Positions 45,308-57,194 of a stretch of 64,000 nt of DNA are shown one piece after another. Location: positions 28,210,001 to 28,274,000 of the forward strand of contig NC_079875.1 of the NCBI RefSeq assembly GCF_029227915.1, written 5' to 3'. Positions within the stretch are counted from its first letter, which is position 1, and each line of letters starts with the position of its first letter. The position numbers were made by a program, and so were the translations under genes. The DNA is from Hydractinia symbiolongicarpus. Taxonomy: Eukaryota > Cnidaria > Hydrozoa > Anthoathecata > Hydractiniidae. The notes under the pieces were generated by a model, which worked only from the letters and a program-made list of their open reading frames with translations, had not been told where the DNA came from and made no database searches.

Positions 45308-45803
45308 TCACTCGGGTTTATCTGCCCCTCCAGCTTTTCCAGTATCGTCGAGATGAAAATGAACATACTTCGCTACCTTTAAATGCAATGCAGCCAGATA
45401 CATGCTCGCACCTCTACTCATCATATCATTTATGTATTTGTCAAATCTCTCTTCGTCGTTTTCATCCTCTTGTACACCAGTCATCGCAATCACAGCCTTT
45501 TTGTATTGCATACTGGTGGCTTTGTGACCATCAAATTTATTATTAAGTGGTAAAATGGCGTCATTAATGTTGGTGACCCTGTCAAAGGTAAATTTGGAAA
45601 TCGGTTTTTTTATAAACGATGGTAATTTTGATGTTGCGACTTCCCAATTTGGGGCGAGCGTTGCTGCCAATTCGGAATAGGCCACGGATGGCCTGTTTAG
45701 CCATTTACATGTAAACGGTTTTTACTATTTTCCAAAGTCTCAATCGAAAGTCCTTAGGGAAATAATCAAAAAATGACACAGCCCCTTTGGTACGACGCGA
45801 CAT
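45308..45803 (-). CDS. Unrecognised protein, about 160 aa
   Basis: ATG at 45803 opens MSRRTKGAVSFFDYFPKDF, and a one-base shift near 45725 leads to the longer frame with WLNRPSVAYSELAATLAP, FIKKPISKFTFDRVTNIND and an acidic stretch VQEDENDEERFDKYINDMMS, ending KAGGADKPE at 45308. Composition looks like a real soluble protein. I do not recognise it. It may be the upstream exon of a gene continuing at 44449. Confidence 0.4.
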
Positions 45804-46890
45804 CTAAATATATGTAAAAAGAATGTAAATGTTGCAGTAAATGTTATAGTTAATGGCAACCTTTTCATATAACTAATTTGTAAAAAACGCATTACCTTTA
45901 AATGTTTACGAAGACCAATATCAACCAAGTGACTACTGACTTAGAATATTACACGCTGCTTTTATACTTTACTGAAATCCCTGGAGATATAAACATATAG
46001 CGGATATTTGTTTTTTGAAACTGTATGGTGGAGAACTGAAACATAAAATTTAAGTTTTTATCTCGACGGTGAAGGCATATAACATACGTCACAGTAAATG
46101 TTCCGCACGGCCCCCGAGTCCTGAAACCCAAGCATATGCGTATTAACCCTATTTGGTATCGGGGGGCATAAAGTGCCCGCGGCATTTTCAAAGTCTTATA
46201 ACTTTTTAAATACTGGATGAAATTACCTGAAATTTTGTGACTTTTCCTGAATTTTATTGGACTTTCGGAAAATAAAAAAAATATCACTTTGTCCTTTTTG
46301 ACAGGTGGTCATATCAACTTTTTATTGTAGTGCTAATAATAAATGAAACTAACCAGTTGTATGAATATGGGATTATATATGTGATAGTGACAAAAAGTCA
46401 TCATACAATATTGACATGCATACTGTGTAATTTGCAGACTGGAATGGTTGTAATTTCCTATTTCTCTATTTCATATGAATTATCATATGATAACGTCATA
46501 GGTCACAAAGTTTTATTCCATGACAGGTCCTAACAGTAAGATTCTCAAATATAGGTTTTTCAAAAAAAATTCTTAAAGTTTTGATCGATTTCCATTTTCT
46601 CCTTAGAGAAATCTTTTGTCTTTATACCACCTGTTAATGTTCCTAATAACATCTTACATTCTTATATTACTTTTTTAATGACTAGTACTGTAAACAGTTT
46701 TAAAAAAGATAAAAAAAGAGAATTTCCAAGAAAAACATACTTTCGTCAACCGTTGTCTTATTATGACGTCATCACTTCCTGTGATGACATGTCAACCTAA
46801 ATATTTTGTCACTAATTGTAACACTTTTGTCACAACATATTGATGCTTCTTTGTGCCAAGTTTCCTCACTTAAACCCAAACCAAACAAAA
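45804..46890. other. Intergenic, dispersed-repeat remnant
   Basis: No supported gene. Near 46755-46870 the phrases TATGACGTCATCACTT and GTGCCAAGTTTCCTCACTTA resemble sequence near 20700-20770, suggesting two copies of one old repeat. Confidence 0.4.
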
Positions 46891-47127
46891 TTAAATTAAA
46901 TATTGGTACTTTATCATCGTTTTACAGAGAGTGCATTTTGAATGTTTCCTAATACTATCCGCTATGTAGCCGCCATAACCACTACCTCTTTTTGCTATAA
47001 TCCTGTCGGACAGAAGAACAGTTTCAAGTGAAATAATTTCTTGTTTATACCAACATTTTATTTCGTCAATAAAGTTGTACATTTGTCTAGCAAATAGTTG
47101 TGTTTCTACCGCTATGGACATTGACAT
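46891..47127 (-). pseudogene. Possible transposase C-terminal scrap
   Basis: The 78-residue frame contains GYGGYIADSIRKHSKCTLCK, which resembles the GYI...K...C..C ending of some hAT- or P-type transposases. The resemblance is short, no inverted repeats were found, and the call is tentative. Confidence 0.25.
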
Positions 47128-47279
47128 TATGGCACTGTTTTTTTAAGCTAGCTAGCTAGCTTGCTATATGTTATCTAAGTTACATTATTATTTCAGCTAA
47201 GTAGGCAGTTTTATGCTAGCTACCTTTAGGTGTAAGTAAGGCTATACTAATTAGCTTCGTTTCTTGAAAATGACCTTCC

Positions 47280-47577
47280 GATCAAAGACCCTTGTTTGAG
47301 GTGCCATATGTCCGAGAAAAGGTCACGTTATATTAGACAGAGTAACCCATGATTCACGTGGCTAAAACTGTAGGCTGAGCTCATTTGAGCTACGAAAGTT
47401 GTGTAAGCACAGCATTCTTTCAACTAGACAACCACCTAAGATATCAATCCTATTCTCATGCTGAACGCTAAGCAGAAAGAATAGATTCACACTTTTATAG
47501 TCTCTGGCATGACTCAGCTGGAGTTTGAACCCAAGACCTCCCGCACTGGAAGCGAACGCGCTACCCCAAGGCTATCA
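47280..47577 (-). repeat. tRNA-derived SINE
   Basis: On the minus strand from about 47576, GGGGTAGCGCGTTCGCTTCC has an A-box-like start and GGGTTCAAACTCC (47521-47533) is a clear RNA polymerase III B box, at normal tRNA spacing. No full cloverleaf with an acceptor stem forms, and a non-tRNA body (AGCTCAAATGAGCT and following) continues to about 47280, so this is a SINE head and body and not a tRNA gene. The 3' border is uncertain. Confidence 0.68.
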
Positions 47578-47756
47578 GTTGGTAAATTTAATGGAATGTA
47601 TGAAACAACATAATCAGAGCTAAGAAATATCCCATTTAAAACTGTTGCGTGACAAAACAAACGCCAAAAGCATAAAGTGTTTTTGATACATTGCCTGTTC
47701 AGAATCCAGTATTGAATATCATTATAAATTGATTTTTTTAACTGACGAAGGGTTAC

Positions 47757-49204
47757 TTAATATATTAGAAAATGTTCGCTACACAAGAACATCTTTTGCA
47801 AAGCAGACTTCGCTGTCGAAATATCCCAATCAGTTTTCTGAAGAATTTCTGAAGACAAGAACAAATCTGATTTCCTTTCCTTTGTAATAAGCCCATTTCT
47901 AATTGTTATCAATTCTTTGGTTGTGTGCAGGAGAGTTAATTTTGATCTTTCACTCCTACGCAAATAGTAAAATCGTAAAATCCATCATCAAAAAATAAAA
48001 GCATACCACATTCCAATAAGTCATATTCTTGTGGAAAATCGTATATGTGGTTTGGTATACCATCAGGCAAAATGGTATTTTTTTGTTTCCTTATGCGATG
48101 AGTGTTCCACACGATTTCTCGAAATTCGTCCAATTTTCTCTGGATAAGTGGTATCATAACGTACTTCATAATATTCCTGAAAGAGTATAGTGATTGTTTT
48201 TTATTTGTTTACTATTTTTAGAAGAATTTTTATGATGCTGTTATATTTTCTTCTGAATACATTTTATTCTACATTACCTATCTGCTTCATTATGTGGGTC
48301 ATAATGTCTTTCTTCTTTCAGCTATGTAATCCATCCTTGAAATATTTCTCAAGTCTCTCGTGGAGCTCTTTCCACCAACGTTCAATCTAAAAACAAGAAT
48401 GCCGATTAGGTATTTGAAAAAGAAATTAGGCAATATTGGACTATCAGAAATGACACTTACTTGATTTGAAGTTGATGGTCCATAGCACACTGATTCAGTG
48501 GGATCGTCAAGGTCTTCGCAATTTCTTCTCAAGTATGATTGCATTGTGGCCATAACGCCAGTTTCTGTTCCCTTGTCGATGCGAATATATGCAGGGATGA
48601 TGTTTGTTTTACATAAGTGCTCTAAATACCATTTACCGATCAATTCTGGTTTGGAATTTGAATCCCATACACGCAACCAAAGAAGTTTACGGCTAGCTGT
48701 ATCACTGCACCCATACACTGCCAATGGGAATGTCCAATTCTGATACCTTATCAGTTTATCATGACCATCTAATGACCATACCCAATTTATGCCTTTTGTA
48801 ACAAAATTACCCTTCCCCTTTTTTTCTTTATGACCTGGTCGCCTATTTGCAAGGTCCTCTGGTGAAAGATCATACATCACGTCATACACCAGTGCTCTTG
48901 GTACATTCAAGAGGTGTTTTTGTCGAACCTTTTGTTGCATGGCTCGATATCCTAAAAGTCTTCCAGGCCCTTCTAACTCATCTTTTACAACTTCTTGCAC
49001 CTTTTCAACAGTTACCGTTGTATCCGAATAGTATATGTTGAAGTGGCGCAATCTTCTATCAATTGTTCTTATGCTCCAATTATAATGACCAAAGTCTCTC
49101 CGCATGTAGTTCAATATATCACGCCGAGGTAAATTTTGCCTGACAAGTTTCTTCAATGCTTCTTCAAGATTGATATCATTTTCCCACGCTGGAGAAGCCG
49201 CCAT
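47757..49204 (-). CDS. IS3EU-like DDE integrase, second copy, all catalytic residues visible
   Basis: Exon 1 runs from 49204 (MAASPAWENDINLEEAL) to 48461. It shows a helix-turn-helix segment (NLPRRDILNYMRRDFGHY), GYRAMQQKVRQKH, the first Asp in WSLDGHDKLIRY and the second in YIRIDKGTETGVMA. After donor GTAAGTG an intron ends at TTTTTAG, and exon 2 (48386-48278) opens with IERWWKELHERLEKYF, giving the Glu. A one-base shift in exon 2 near 48325 produces a stop; the frame then continues with HYDPHNEADR to donor GTAATG. Exon 3 (48176-48007) carries IMKYVMIPLIQRKLDEF and YDFPQEYDLLECG. A further open frame at 47963-47757 may be the last part. Related to, but clearly diverged from, the 27.8-kb copy. 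Neither the TACGGAGCG ends nor the 20-bp arrays are seen here. Confidence 0.82.
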
Positions 49205-49975
49205 CTTTGTTTATCAAATATAACGTGTACCGAAACGAAATATAATTTGATTTCATTTTCGCGTGGCAGCGATGGGCCAATGTTAAAAACAAATTCGATT
49301 GAAATTAATGTAACTTTTACTTTTAAATCGAATTTAAACGAAGTAAATTTATTTTGATTTGATTTCAATTTTGATTTGAAATTAAGATTAGTTCGATTTG
49401 AAATTGAAATGAAATTGTTTTGATATTTGTTTATTTTTTTTGCATGGCAGCCATGGGCCACCATACTCAGTGATGATAGGGGCATGATGAAAACTGTTTT
49501 TCGACAATATAGTTTGGTTGAGAATAGTAATAATTTTGCAGCTTTTGAACAAATATCGAGTGGATCATTTTTAGATCGCCATTCTCGATCATTTGGAAAT
49601 TGATAATGAGATGACAAAACAGCAACCTGTAATGATAATACTTGTCTAAAGACAGGTGGTTATGGCTAGAGGTTATACCCTCTAAAGATTCCGAAATAAT
49701 CCAAAATCTTTCTAGGAGCAAGGATTTGGCAAATTATACGATGACCACTTTGACTAACAGTAAAGTAACACAGTACACAGGAACAAAGAAGAACAACCTT
49801 CGAATACAACAGAAAATTTAAGCAAAACAATGATAAAAACAGTTACAGTTTAGAGACAATAAAAACAAGCAATTCAGTGCATAAAATAAACAAAACTTAT
49901 TAAAGTGAATATCCTTTAAAGGGTAAATTTTTCAAAGCAATTCATTACGAATTCGTAGATAAGAACAAGCAAGCA
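49205..49975. other. Gene-free, low-complexity GATTTGAAATT stretch
   Basis: Between 49285 and 49425 variants of GATTTGAAATT recur. The phrases GTGGCAGCGATGGGCCA (49263) and ATGGCAGCCATGGGCCA (49444) form a direct repeat on its two sides. No gene supported. Confidence 0.45.
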
Positions 49976-50420
49976 ACGATGTGTGCGCCAGAACGTGCGA
50001 CTCTGGCAGTAGCTTTACACGTGTTAATGATCCCTACACTCAGCCCTACACAGATCATTGCTGCAATGGACCAGCCTAACAACAGGACCAGATTATTGTA
50101 ATTGAGGTTTTATGCTACAAAGGTCAAAAAATTAGCGCAAATAGAAAAAAAAATATAACCCCATTTGGCTCTTTAAAAGGAACTCGGGTCAGCAGGATCG
50201 TCAATCCAGTAGGCCAAATAAGAGAATTTGGTCTCCCCCTACTGGACTGGGGTAACAACTGGGATGGTCAACCCCAAAGACAAGACAAAACGTCAAGCTT
50301 CCTTGCTATTCTTCTTACATGGTCTCAAGAAAGAGAAAGGAGTGAGGAAACTCCACTTTCTCGGTGGGTTGACCAATCAATGGTCAGTCGGGGTAAATTG
50401 CAACCGCTAGAAAAATTTTC
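49976..50420 (-). repeat. Dispersed repeat related to the retroelement 3' region
   Basis: CTTTACACGTGTTA, ACTCAGCCCTACACAG and CCAAAGACAAGAC match, in the same order, sequence at about 61010-61190, and the last part resembles in inverse orientation the repeats at 30475-30770. Within it CCAGTAGGCCAAAT and ATTTGG...CTACTGG form an inverted repeat (about 50207-50248). Confidence 0.6.
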
Positions 50421-50639
50421 TTCACCGATCTACTTTGTTGCAGAAAAGAACTTCTACTAAAGAACAGTATGTAAGCTGAGCGATTGTTAAGTTGCGATGA
50501 ATCCACCGCAGTAATGGCACGATCGTCACACTTAAGCCATTAAAAGCATTGCAGCTACCAATTTTATTACTGCTATGAAAGCTTATGCTGAAAAATAAAA
50601 TTGCTGAGTATATATTTTTTAACTGAACCCGATAACGAC

Positions 50640-51290
50640 AGGAGGTTTCCTGATTTTTTTTAAACTGAAGTCGCTATAAAGCTTTTTTTTAAAATGGTGT
50701 TATATATACCTATACTTATGTGCAACACAGTCTACCTGTACGAGGCGCTTAGTCCGGTGGTAACAACGGGCTGTTTCCTGTGTTTCTGTTTAACCGAAGT
50801 TGTGATAACGTTTTTTACAGAAAAAAGTACACATTGTTTACCTATACTAAGCGCTCAGCTTAACATTTTTTTGAACTTTTCCCGGGAACATTCCCTGAAA
50901 AACAAAAGGTTGGCCAGCTGTTATCGCTTTGATGGGGTAACATTGAATTGTAATCTGTGCTTTTGTTTTACCTAAGTTGTCGAAAGCTATTTTTTAAATA
51001 GTATATTACACCGGAAACACCGTAAAGTTTTGTGCAGTTCACTTCATTTTCTACACACTATATGGCTGTACTAAAGCACTTATCTGGTGTTTAACACTGG
51101 TTAACACAGCTACTTGCGGCTTAACCCGGCGTTTTAACAAAGTTATCCTGTGTTTTGTAAATCAAAGCTGCAATAGTTTTTTTGAATAGGGTCTTAAGCC
51201 TAAACGCATGTGCCGCACGGTTTACCTGTACTAAGCGCTGGGTCCAGTGTCACAATTAATTTGTTAACATTTACTGAAACTTATTTCGCA
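50640..51290. repeat. Degenerate tandem repeat
   Basis: The phrase TTTACCTGTACTAAGCGCT with GTCC(G/A)GTG recurs in worn form at about 50730, 50840, 51070 and 51222, each accompanied by a T-run and TGTTT-rich text. Spacing is irregular (about 110-230 bp). Confidence 0.55.
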
Positions 51291-51609
51291 AAATAAAAAT
51301 TGACCAATTGTTTTTCCGGCTAGTTTGTATAGATTATTGTTGTCATTCGCGGAACAAGCTTCAAGAAATTTTTCCGACGTGTAGTGTGAAACTAGACTGA
51401 TTTCATGCAATTTAGCAACTTATCAAGACTCTCTTTAAAAACATCCATTTTTCCATGTGTGTAGGCTTGATTTTTTTACAGAAAAATGACTTGGAAACAA
51501 GTAGAATAAAATGTACAGCAAGCATTGAACAAATCAATAACAGTCTTGATTGTTTCGTAAAGAAATAGGAAAACATTACAATTGCTGGAACATTTTTTAA
51601 TCAAATTTT

Positions 51610-51781
51610 TAAAAGGGAAGTGAAAACTCTTAAACCGAATATTGCTGTTGGATGCGTTTCTAATATTTATGTAGGTATGGGGACCAATAGGAATGAACGT
51701 TTACACAGGGAATTAAAAAAGCTGGTGAAAAGAAATAAACTTGGAGTACAAACAACCATTTCTCTTCTTGCCATCCATTAA
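51610..51781 (+). pseudogene. Transposon-protein fragment with GTNRNERLHR motif
   Basis: The frame carries VSNIYVGMGTNRNERLHREL and KRNKLGVQTTISLLAIH before a stop. The pattern GTNRNE.LHR followed by G..L.YALL is one I remember from multi-copy cnidarian and nematode proteins that look transposon-borne; I cannot name the family. Only about 55 residues remain. Confidence 0.4.
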
Positions 51782-54658
51782 TTGCAGAATTAATGGTCAT
51801 ACAGTTGCACCTCCAATTTGAAAAAGCTTTGGTACTATACTTTCAATGCATCGACTGACAGGTTAATTCAATGAATGTCATTCAAAGATTGATGCCGTTG
51901 ATCTTGCCTAGGAAAGCTTGCTGTTGAATAAATCAAATGGAACCACAGATCATAATTACAAAGGATACTCAAAGTAAGTTAGCCTTATGTTACCACACAG
52001 GACACAGCCTGATTTTCCATTATCTATATATTATTACACCTTGTGTGTGTATGCGCACGGTGAGGCCATGGCACAAAATAAATTTTAATAATTCGATTCA
52101 CCATTTCTTTGGAACTACATCAATGAAACATAATACTTGGTCATGTTTTGGGCTATTCTTGAATATTGCCGAACAGCTTTCATTCACAGGGATTTTTGAC
52201 TTTTTGATATTAAAGGGCAAAAAATTGGGTAAATATTGGACCTATGTTCTCGCCTCGTTCATCCAATCCAATTTAAACAGTTGTTTTATTATTTTAGGTT
52301 GTTGTTAAATTTGTCAACAAATCCTGTTCTACCGCAGCTTTGGAGTCTGATATTATGGGGACGCAATCGGGACATGCCAACATTGTGAAGGTATGATGTA
52401 AATATCTTTAACATGAGTCAAACCTGGTTCAATAATTTTGCAAAGTTCACAAACCTTTCCAGCACTGGACAAGTTGTACTGTTTGGCCATTTCCTTTTTG
52501 GCCAATAGCTTTCACAACTAGCCAGTGTCTTAGGAGACTAATTCCCAAAAGCTGAGTCAATCATCCACTCTGAAACAAACGGATTGATAGCGTATTCAAC
52601 TACATTTAAATCCCATCATCTTTGTAACAGCTCCTCACAAAATCTTATTATATACTTATTATACGCCGCTGTGTGGATTTTTGCATGGATCTTATATACG
52701 AATATTTTCATTTAATATCAAAATCAGGAAAATAATGTGTAATGCAGTACAATTCGGGTAACTAATTTGCTAATTAGTAATTTTGGTGGCGGTGGTGGTG
52801 TTGCTTAACATTGTTTATGTATATGATTAAAATCATGGCAGTTTATACAATGCAAAATACTAAAATTTTATACTCTTTTATACTTTTTTACTTCTAGGAT
52901 ACATTCGAAAACGCACATCTAATTGGGTAAATGTTGGAATGATAATTTATGAAGACACTTTGGGGACACACCAAGGTGATTTTTCTTATTTGATATAAAC
53001 ATCTTCAAACGCGGTTTAAATTCTCTTTTTCTATGTTGCAGGATGTGTCCGTATATAAGAATGACACATACTTCGGTATTGTCATGTAGAAACATGGTGA
53101 CATCAGCCTCAGCTATAATTCATTTATGTTGAAAGCCACTCGCCCGGATGAACCCAATTAACCTTTTCTTCCTAGGTGTGTACATAGCAAAGACTTTACT
53201 AATATTTGTATCAGTTTTAATCATGTTAAATACTCGTTATTTGCTTATGTTGCTTTGTTTTATTGAAGAGTAATTAAATATCGCGTTAGCGCATATGTTA
53301 AATTAAATATAATAATTGTTTGTTTTAGTAAACAGACAGCTACATTTATTTTAAATTTAAAAATAATCAATAACAGAGATAATTTTAATTTATATGTCAT
53401 CAATTAGGGAGATTGGGACATATTTTTTTACTTCTCTATATAGCTATTACTCCGTGTGTGCGTTGCACAGAACCTTTCTGCAAATTCAAGCACATTTAAT
53501 TTCGTTTTGTAAGACAACCTTTCTATGTCATTTCGTTTCAGTATTTAATAGGCAGGCAAATTCTAAATGTTTTATGAGACATAAAATATTTAGAATTCGA
53601 CTATGAAAAACGCGCCAAAAATTGATTCCAAAATCTTAAACGAAATCAACAACGTGAAAATAATTAAAACAAATATGGCTACTGTCAAAATTGGAAAAAA
53701 ACTTCAAACTTAACAAAGAAACGTACAACCCCTTGAAAACACAAAATTTAGAGAAAAGACCTTAGATTCGCTTTTTCCTTTTATCAATAGTATTTGCAAA
53801 TGACATTTTCGCTTCGTTGTTGAGTGAAGCGAAGAATGGCATTCTTTAACGTAGTTTATCCAAATCTCCATATCTGGATTTCCGATAAACCGGACGAGAA
53901 AACAATAAATTGACTAATTGAAAGGAAATTCATTTGCTTAAATTATTATAACCTGTTTACCATAAGTACAGTTTTGGCAATTTTTTTGCTTGCGGTACAG
54001 ATATTGACAGGTACACTTAGCAAACCAAAAATATCTTTCACAAAACGCTAAATTATACACATTATTCTTTTTTATTGAAGGATAAATTTAAAATTTGTAG
54101 TGTAAATCTGATATTACTATTGATATTACAACAATTTTTAATTAGAACACTTTTGCAAAGATAAACTATAACGGTCTTTCAGATTTTCATCAATGTTATT
54201 CCTCCAATGTTGATAGCCTACAACTCCTTACTTAATAAAAGTGGTGTTGTCACAAGGTGTCAAGGTTTGCCATTATATAGATTCTTACCAACAGATTGGT
54301 CAACTCTGTATGCTGTGCTAAAGATGGTTTAAGGTATTAACGTTAAAGTCACTGGGATAGAAGAAGACTATCATCACTTTTGACTTACAATGCATGCAAC
54401 TGAGGTATAACACTCTTGGGGAAATACATTGATGGCGGCGGACTGAATAAATTATTCACAGAAGCAGGATGATATGGTATTTAAAAGCAGAGCATATAAA
54501 AATATGCGTGGAAGCACATATGACACCTATCGGGTGAACTAGACAAGTTTTTATTGTGCGTAAAGTCCAATGAAGGCATCATTGAAAAGAATTTAGGGAA
54601 GCGGCTTTAGAAAAGGATATGTACTGAATTAAAATAAAAAACACATAAAACAGCTTAC
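51782..54658. other. Mostly non-coding
   Basis: Open frame 51937-52308 has scattered ordinary-looking residues but no motif. A short GGTGGCGGTGGTGG run lies at about 52787. No supported gene, RNA or complete element. Confidence 0.4.
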
Positions 54659-55977
54659 ATGTATGGCCACGGAAAAGTGCATTCAAGAAACACCTTTTTT
54701 GATACCTGTCAGTTGACGTCAGTTTATGGAGGGAGGTTAGATGCCAGTACCGCATCTAGTGAAGTTTTGAACATTCAAAATATCATGAAAGCTATGAAAA
54801 CGGATGACTTGGCAGCCCTCCTGGACCAGAACATCATTAGAAATGAGTTTCTTGCCAAGTACTGCGAAAAACAATCGTATGCCCCACTGTTAGTAAGAAG
54901 TATCTGTCCTTGTTAATGCGCTTTTATGATTTCCTTATTAATGATGAAATCCCCATAAAAAAGTACATATGTTGTCTTGTTTGTACGGAATAGTAAACAG
55001 TATAACATATGGCTAAAATGTATGACTTTTAACCTAGTTAAGGAGAAGAAAGAGGTATTTTTATTTGCTTTGTGGCATTTCAACTCGCTAAAATATGCAA
55101 TAAAGTAAACTCTTGATCCTAATCAAACTTTGGGAAACATACCGAAACCTTGACGGAAATAAATGAAGAGATACGAATATGCTGCGGGTGATGATTTGCA
55201 ATTGTTAACGAGGTTCCTAATGATTGAATACTTTTAAATATTGCCTATTGCTGAATTTACACGACGGTTTATATCCGATCAAATGAAACTCCCAGTCTTA
55301 GTGATGCCTGGCGAAACAACACCAGATGTCTTGTCAGGTCAGATACATACAGATTTTTTAATTTTCAGTTTGATTTTTACGTTACAATGCTATGTCAATA
55401 ACATGATTTCAAATCATGTTCTCCAGGTAAAGACATCAGGTGAAGAAGCTAAACAACTTAATAGCTACTTGTCACGTGATGGAAATACAACTAAGTACAT
55501 GCTTTTCCAAAGTAAACAATGTAATTTCACAGAATATTTATTTATTTTAGTGTTTGACCATAAAAATTGACAATTCTTAACACCTTTTCATGTATAAATT
55601 GTGCCAATTGTTTCTTTTCGTTTTACTAGAACCTAAAAAGATATGGAATCATCAAAGTTAGTCTTGGATAATAGTTGTAACGATGCTGGTATCAAAACTA
55701 ATGTGACCACATGACGGAATTAACATCAGAGAATATAACTTCTTTGACAGGTATAGTCCACCACTGTGATACTTGTTTTATTTATTTTTTCACACAAAAT
55801 ATACTCACTTTTAAAGACAAACATAAAAAAATCCTTCAGAGAGAAACGTTACGTCTGTCTCTGTTGGATTCAGATGAGAATTCAGACTATCATGTTGGCC
55901 CTTCTTCACTATTTGCTGAAATAGGTAGCTCACGAAAAATAGTCCAATCGAAGGTAAAGTTTTGGTGGCAAGACTAG
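54659..55977 (+). pseudogene. Decayed coding region with a KDZ-like exon
   Basis: Three plus-strand open pieces lie close together (54659-54916, 55241-55570, 55711-55977). A possible exon starting at 55427 after an AG encodes TSGEEAKQLNSYLSRDGNTT, which matches the conserved GEE.EQ.NSYLSR.GN.T block of KDZ transposases, also seen in the gene at 4.0-8.5 kb. The other pieces (for example MKAMKTDDLAALLDQNI) are not recognised. I infer the remains of a second KDZ-like gene, too worn to model. Confidence 0.42.
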
Positions 55978-57160
55978 GCCTATTGTTTGATCCTGAAAGT
56001 GATGAAATTTAAGGAAAAATAATTAGAAAGTGATGTCGTCAAAAAAAAACTATGAATTGCAAGTAACAATTAAAAGAGACTGTCATTAAGAAACTGACAG
56101 GTGGACATTACTACCGCTTTAAACAGTTTTAAATGTTACTATTCTTTGTCCTTTTTTAGAATGATACTAGTAACGAGGAATAAGAATAAGAATAAGAAAA
56201 ACCATAGACACCACAAAAGGAGATAATAGATGACCAGTTCCAAAACTGCGTTGTTCAAAGAAAAGACAAAAATTGTATCATTGAAAAAACAAAGGAAATC
56301 TGTTCTGTGAAATTTCAAAAGCAGTAATATCTGGTTCTCTTTCTGGAAGTGGTCAACTTGTTTTTGAACACTACGATTTTTTAGTAAAGATATGGGGTGG
56401 ATCTGCTACTTCTAAACAGTTGCCTTTTGGCATTAACAGTTTATTTTTTCTCACAGTTGGCACATGAGGAATATAATGACAATAGCAGTAGTAGTAACGA
56501 TGAAAAAAACATTTAAATACTGTGTGTAAAACTCAGTCTGTTGCGAATGAGATAATCCATTGTCATCTCTTGGATTAGGTTGCTGGTAGATACTGTGGAT
56601 AATAAATATTTTGCAGCAGTATATGTTGTTTAGTTTGATTCTCTCATCACTTGAAGTAAACTTTGGTCGAATGCATCCCCTTTCATCCCTTTTTTCAACA
56701 CGCACTTTGAATAAAGGCACAATGCCAACTATAAATTTTCCACAAAAGTAATTTAATACCAAAGCCTTTCCACACGTTTAATGGCTGACTTTTGAGAAAT
56801 GCAAAGAATGTTTACTTTTCCATCTGAGAGTTCTTTAGCAAAACGAATGGCTATCTTTGATCGCTTGAGAGTGTACATTGAAGCAAACACCCTTTCCAAA
56901 ACATGAGAATCAATGGCTGATTTGCTTAGCGAGATAATTTTCCTACTTCACGCGATGGAAATGCAAAATGCAAAGGGTTGTAGTTTTCTTAATAATAGCC
57001 GTATTTTGTCTGTATCTGCGAGGACCCGAAGTTGAGTTAAAAAGACGTGCAATGGAAACACAAATATCAAATGTGGTCACCACCAATAATAGCCTATCGA
57101 ATAATAGTCTCTGCCCAAAATAGTAGCGCAGTAGCTAACCCCACAAAATGCAGAATAAGG
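55978..57160. other. Broken frames, no gene
   Basis: Short frames on both strands with no recognisable motif. A short AAGAATAAG repeat lies near 56180. Confidence 0.35.
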
Positions 57161-57166
57161 GAACCC

Positions 57167-57194
57167 GTAGATTTTTCCACGGACCTATAGCTAG
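57167..57194 (+). mobile_element. Helitron 3' end, degenerate
   Basis: GTAGATTTTTCCAC (an imperfect GTGGA/TCCAC hairpin), GGACCTATAG and CTAG followed by T repeat the 3' signature seen at 39.9, 40.4 and 37.7 kb, here on the plus strand. The upstream 5' end was not found. Confidence 0.45.

Noticed and set aside
47521-47577. Canonical tRNA gene
   Set aside because: The B box is good but no acceptor stem or anticodon arm forms properly, and the similarity continues into a SINE body.
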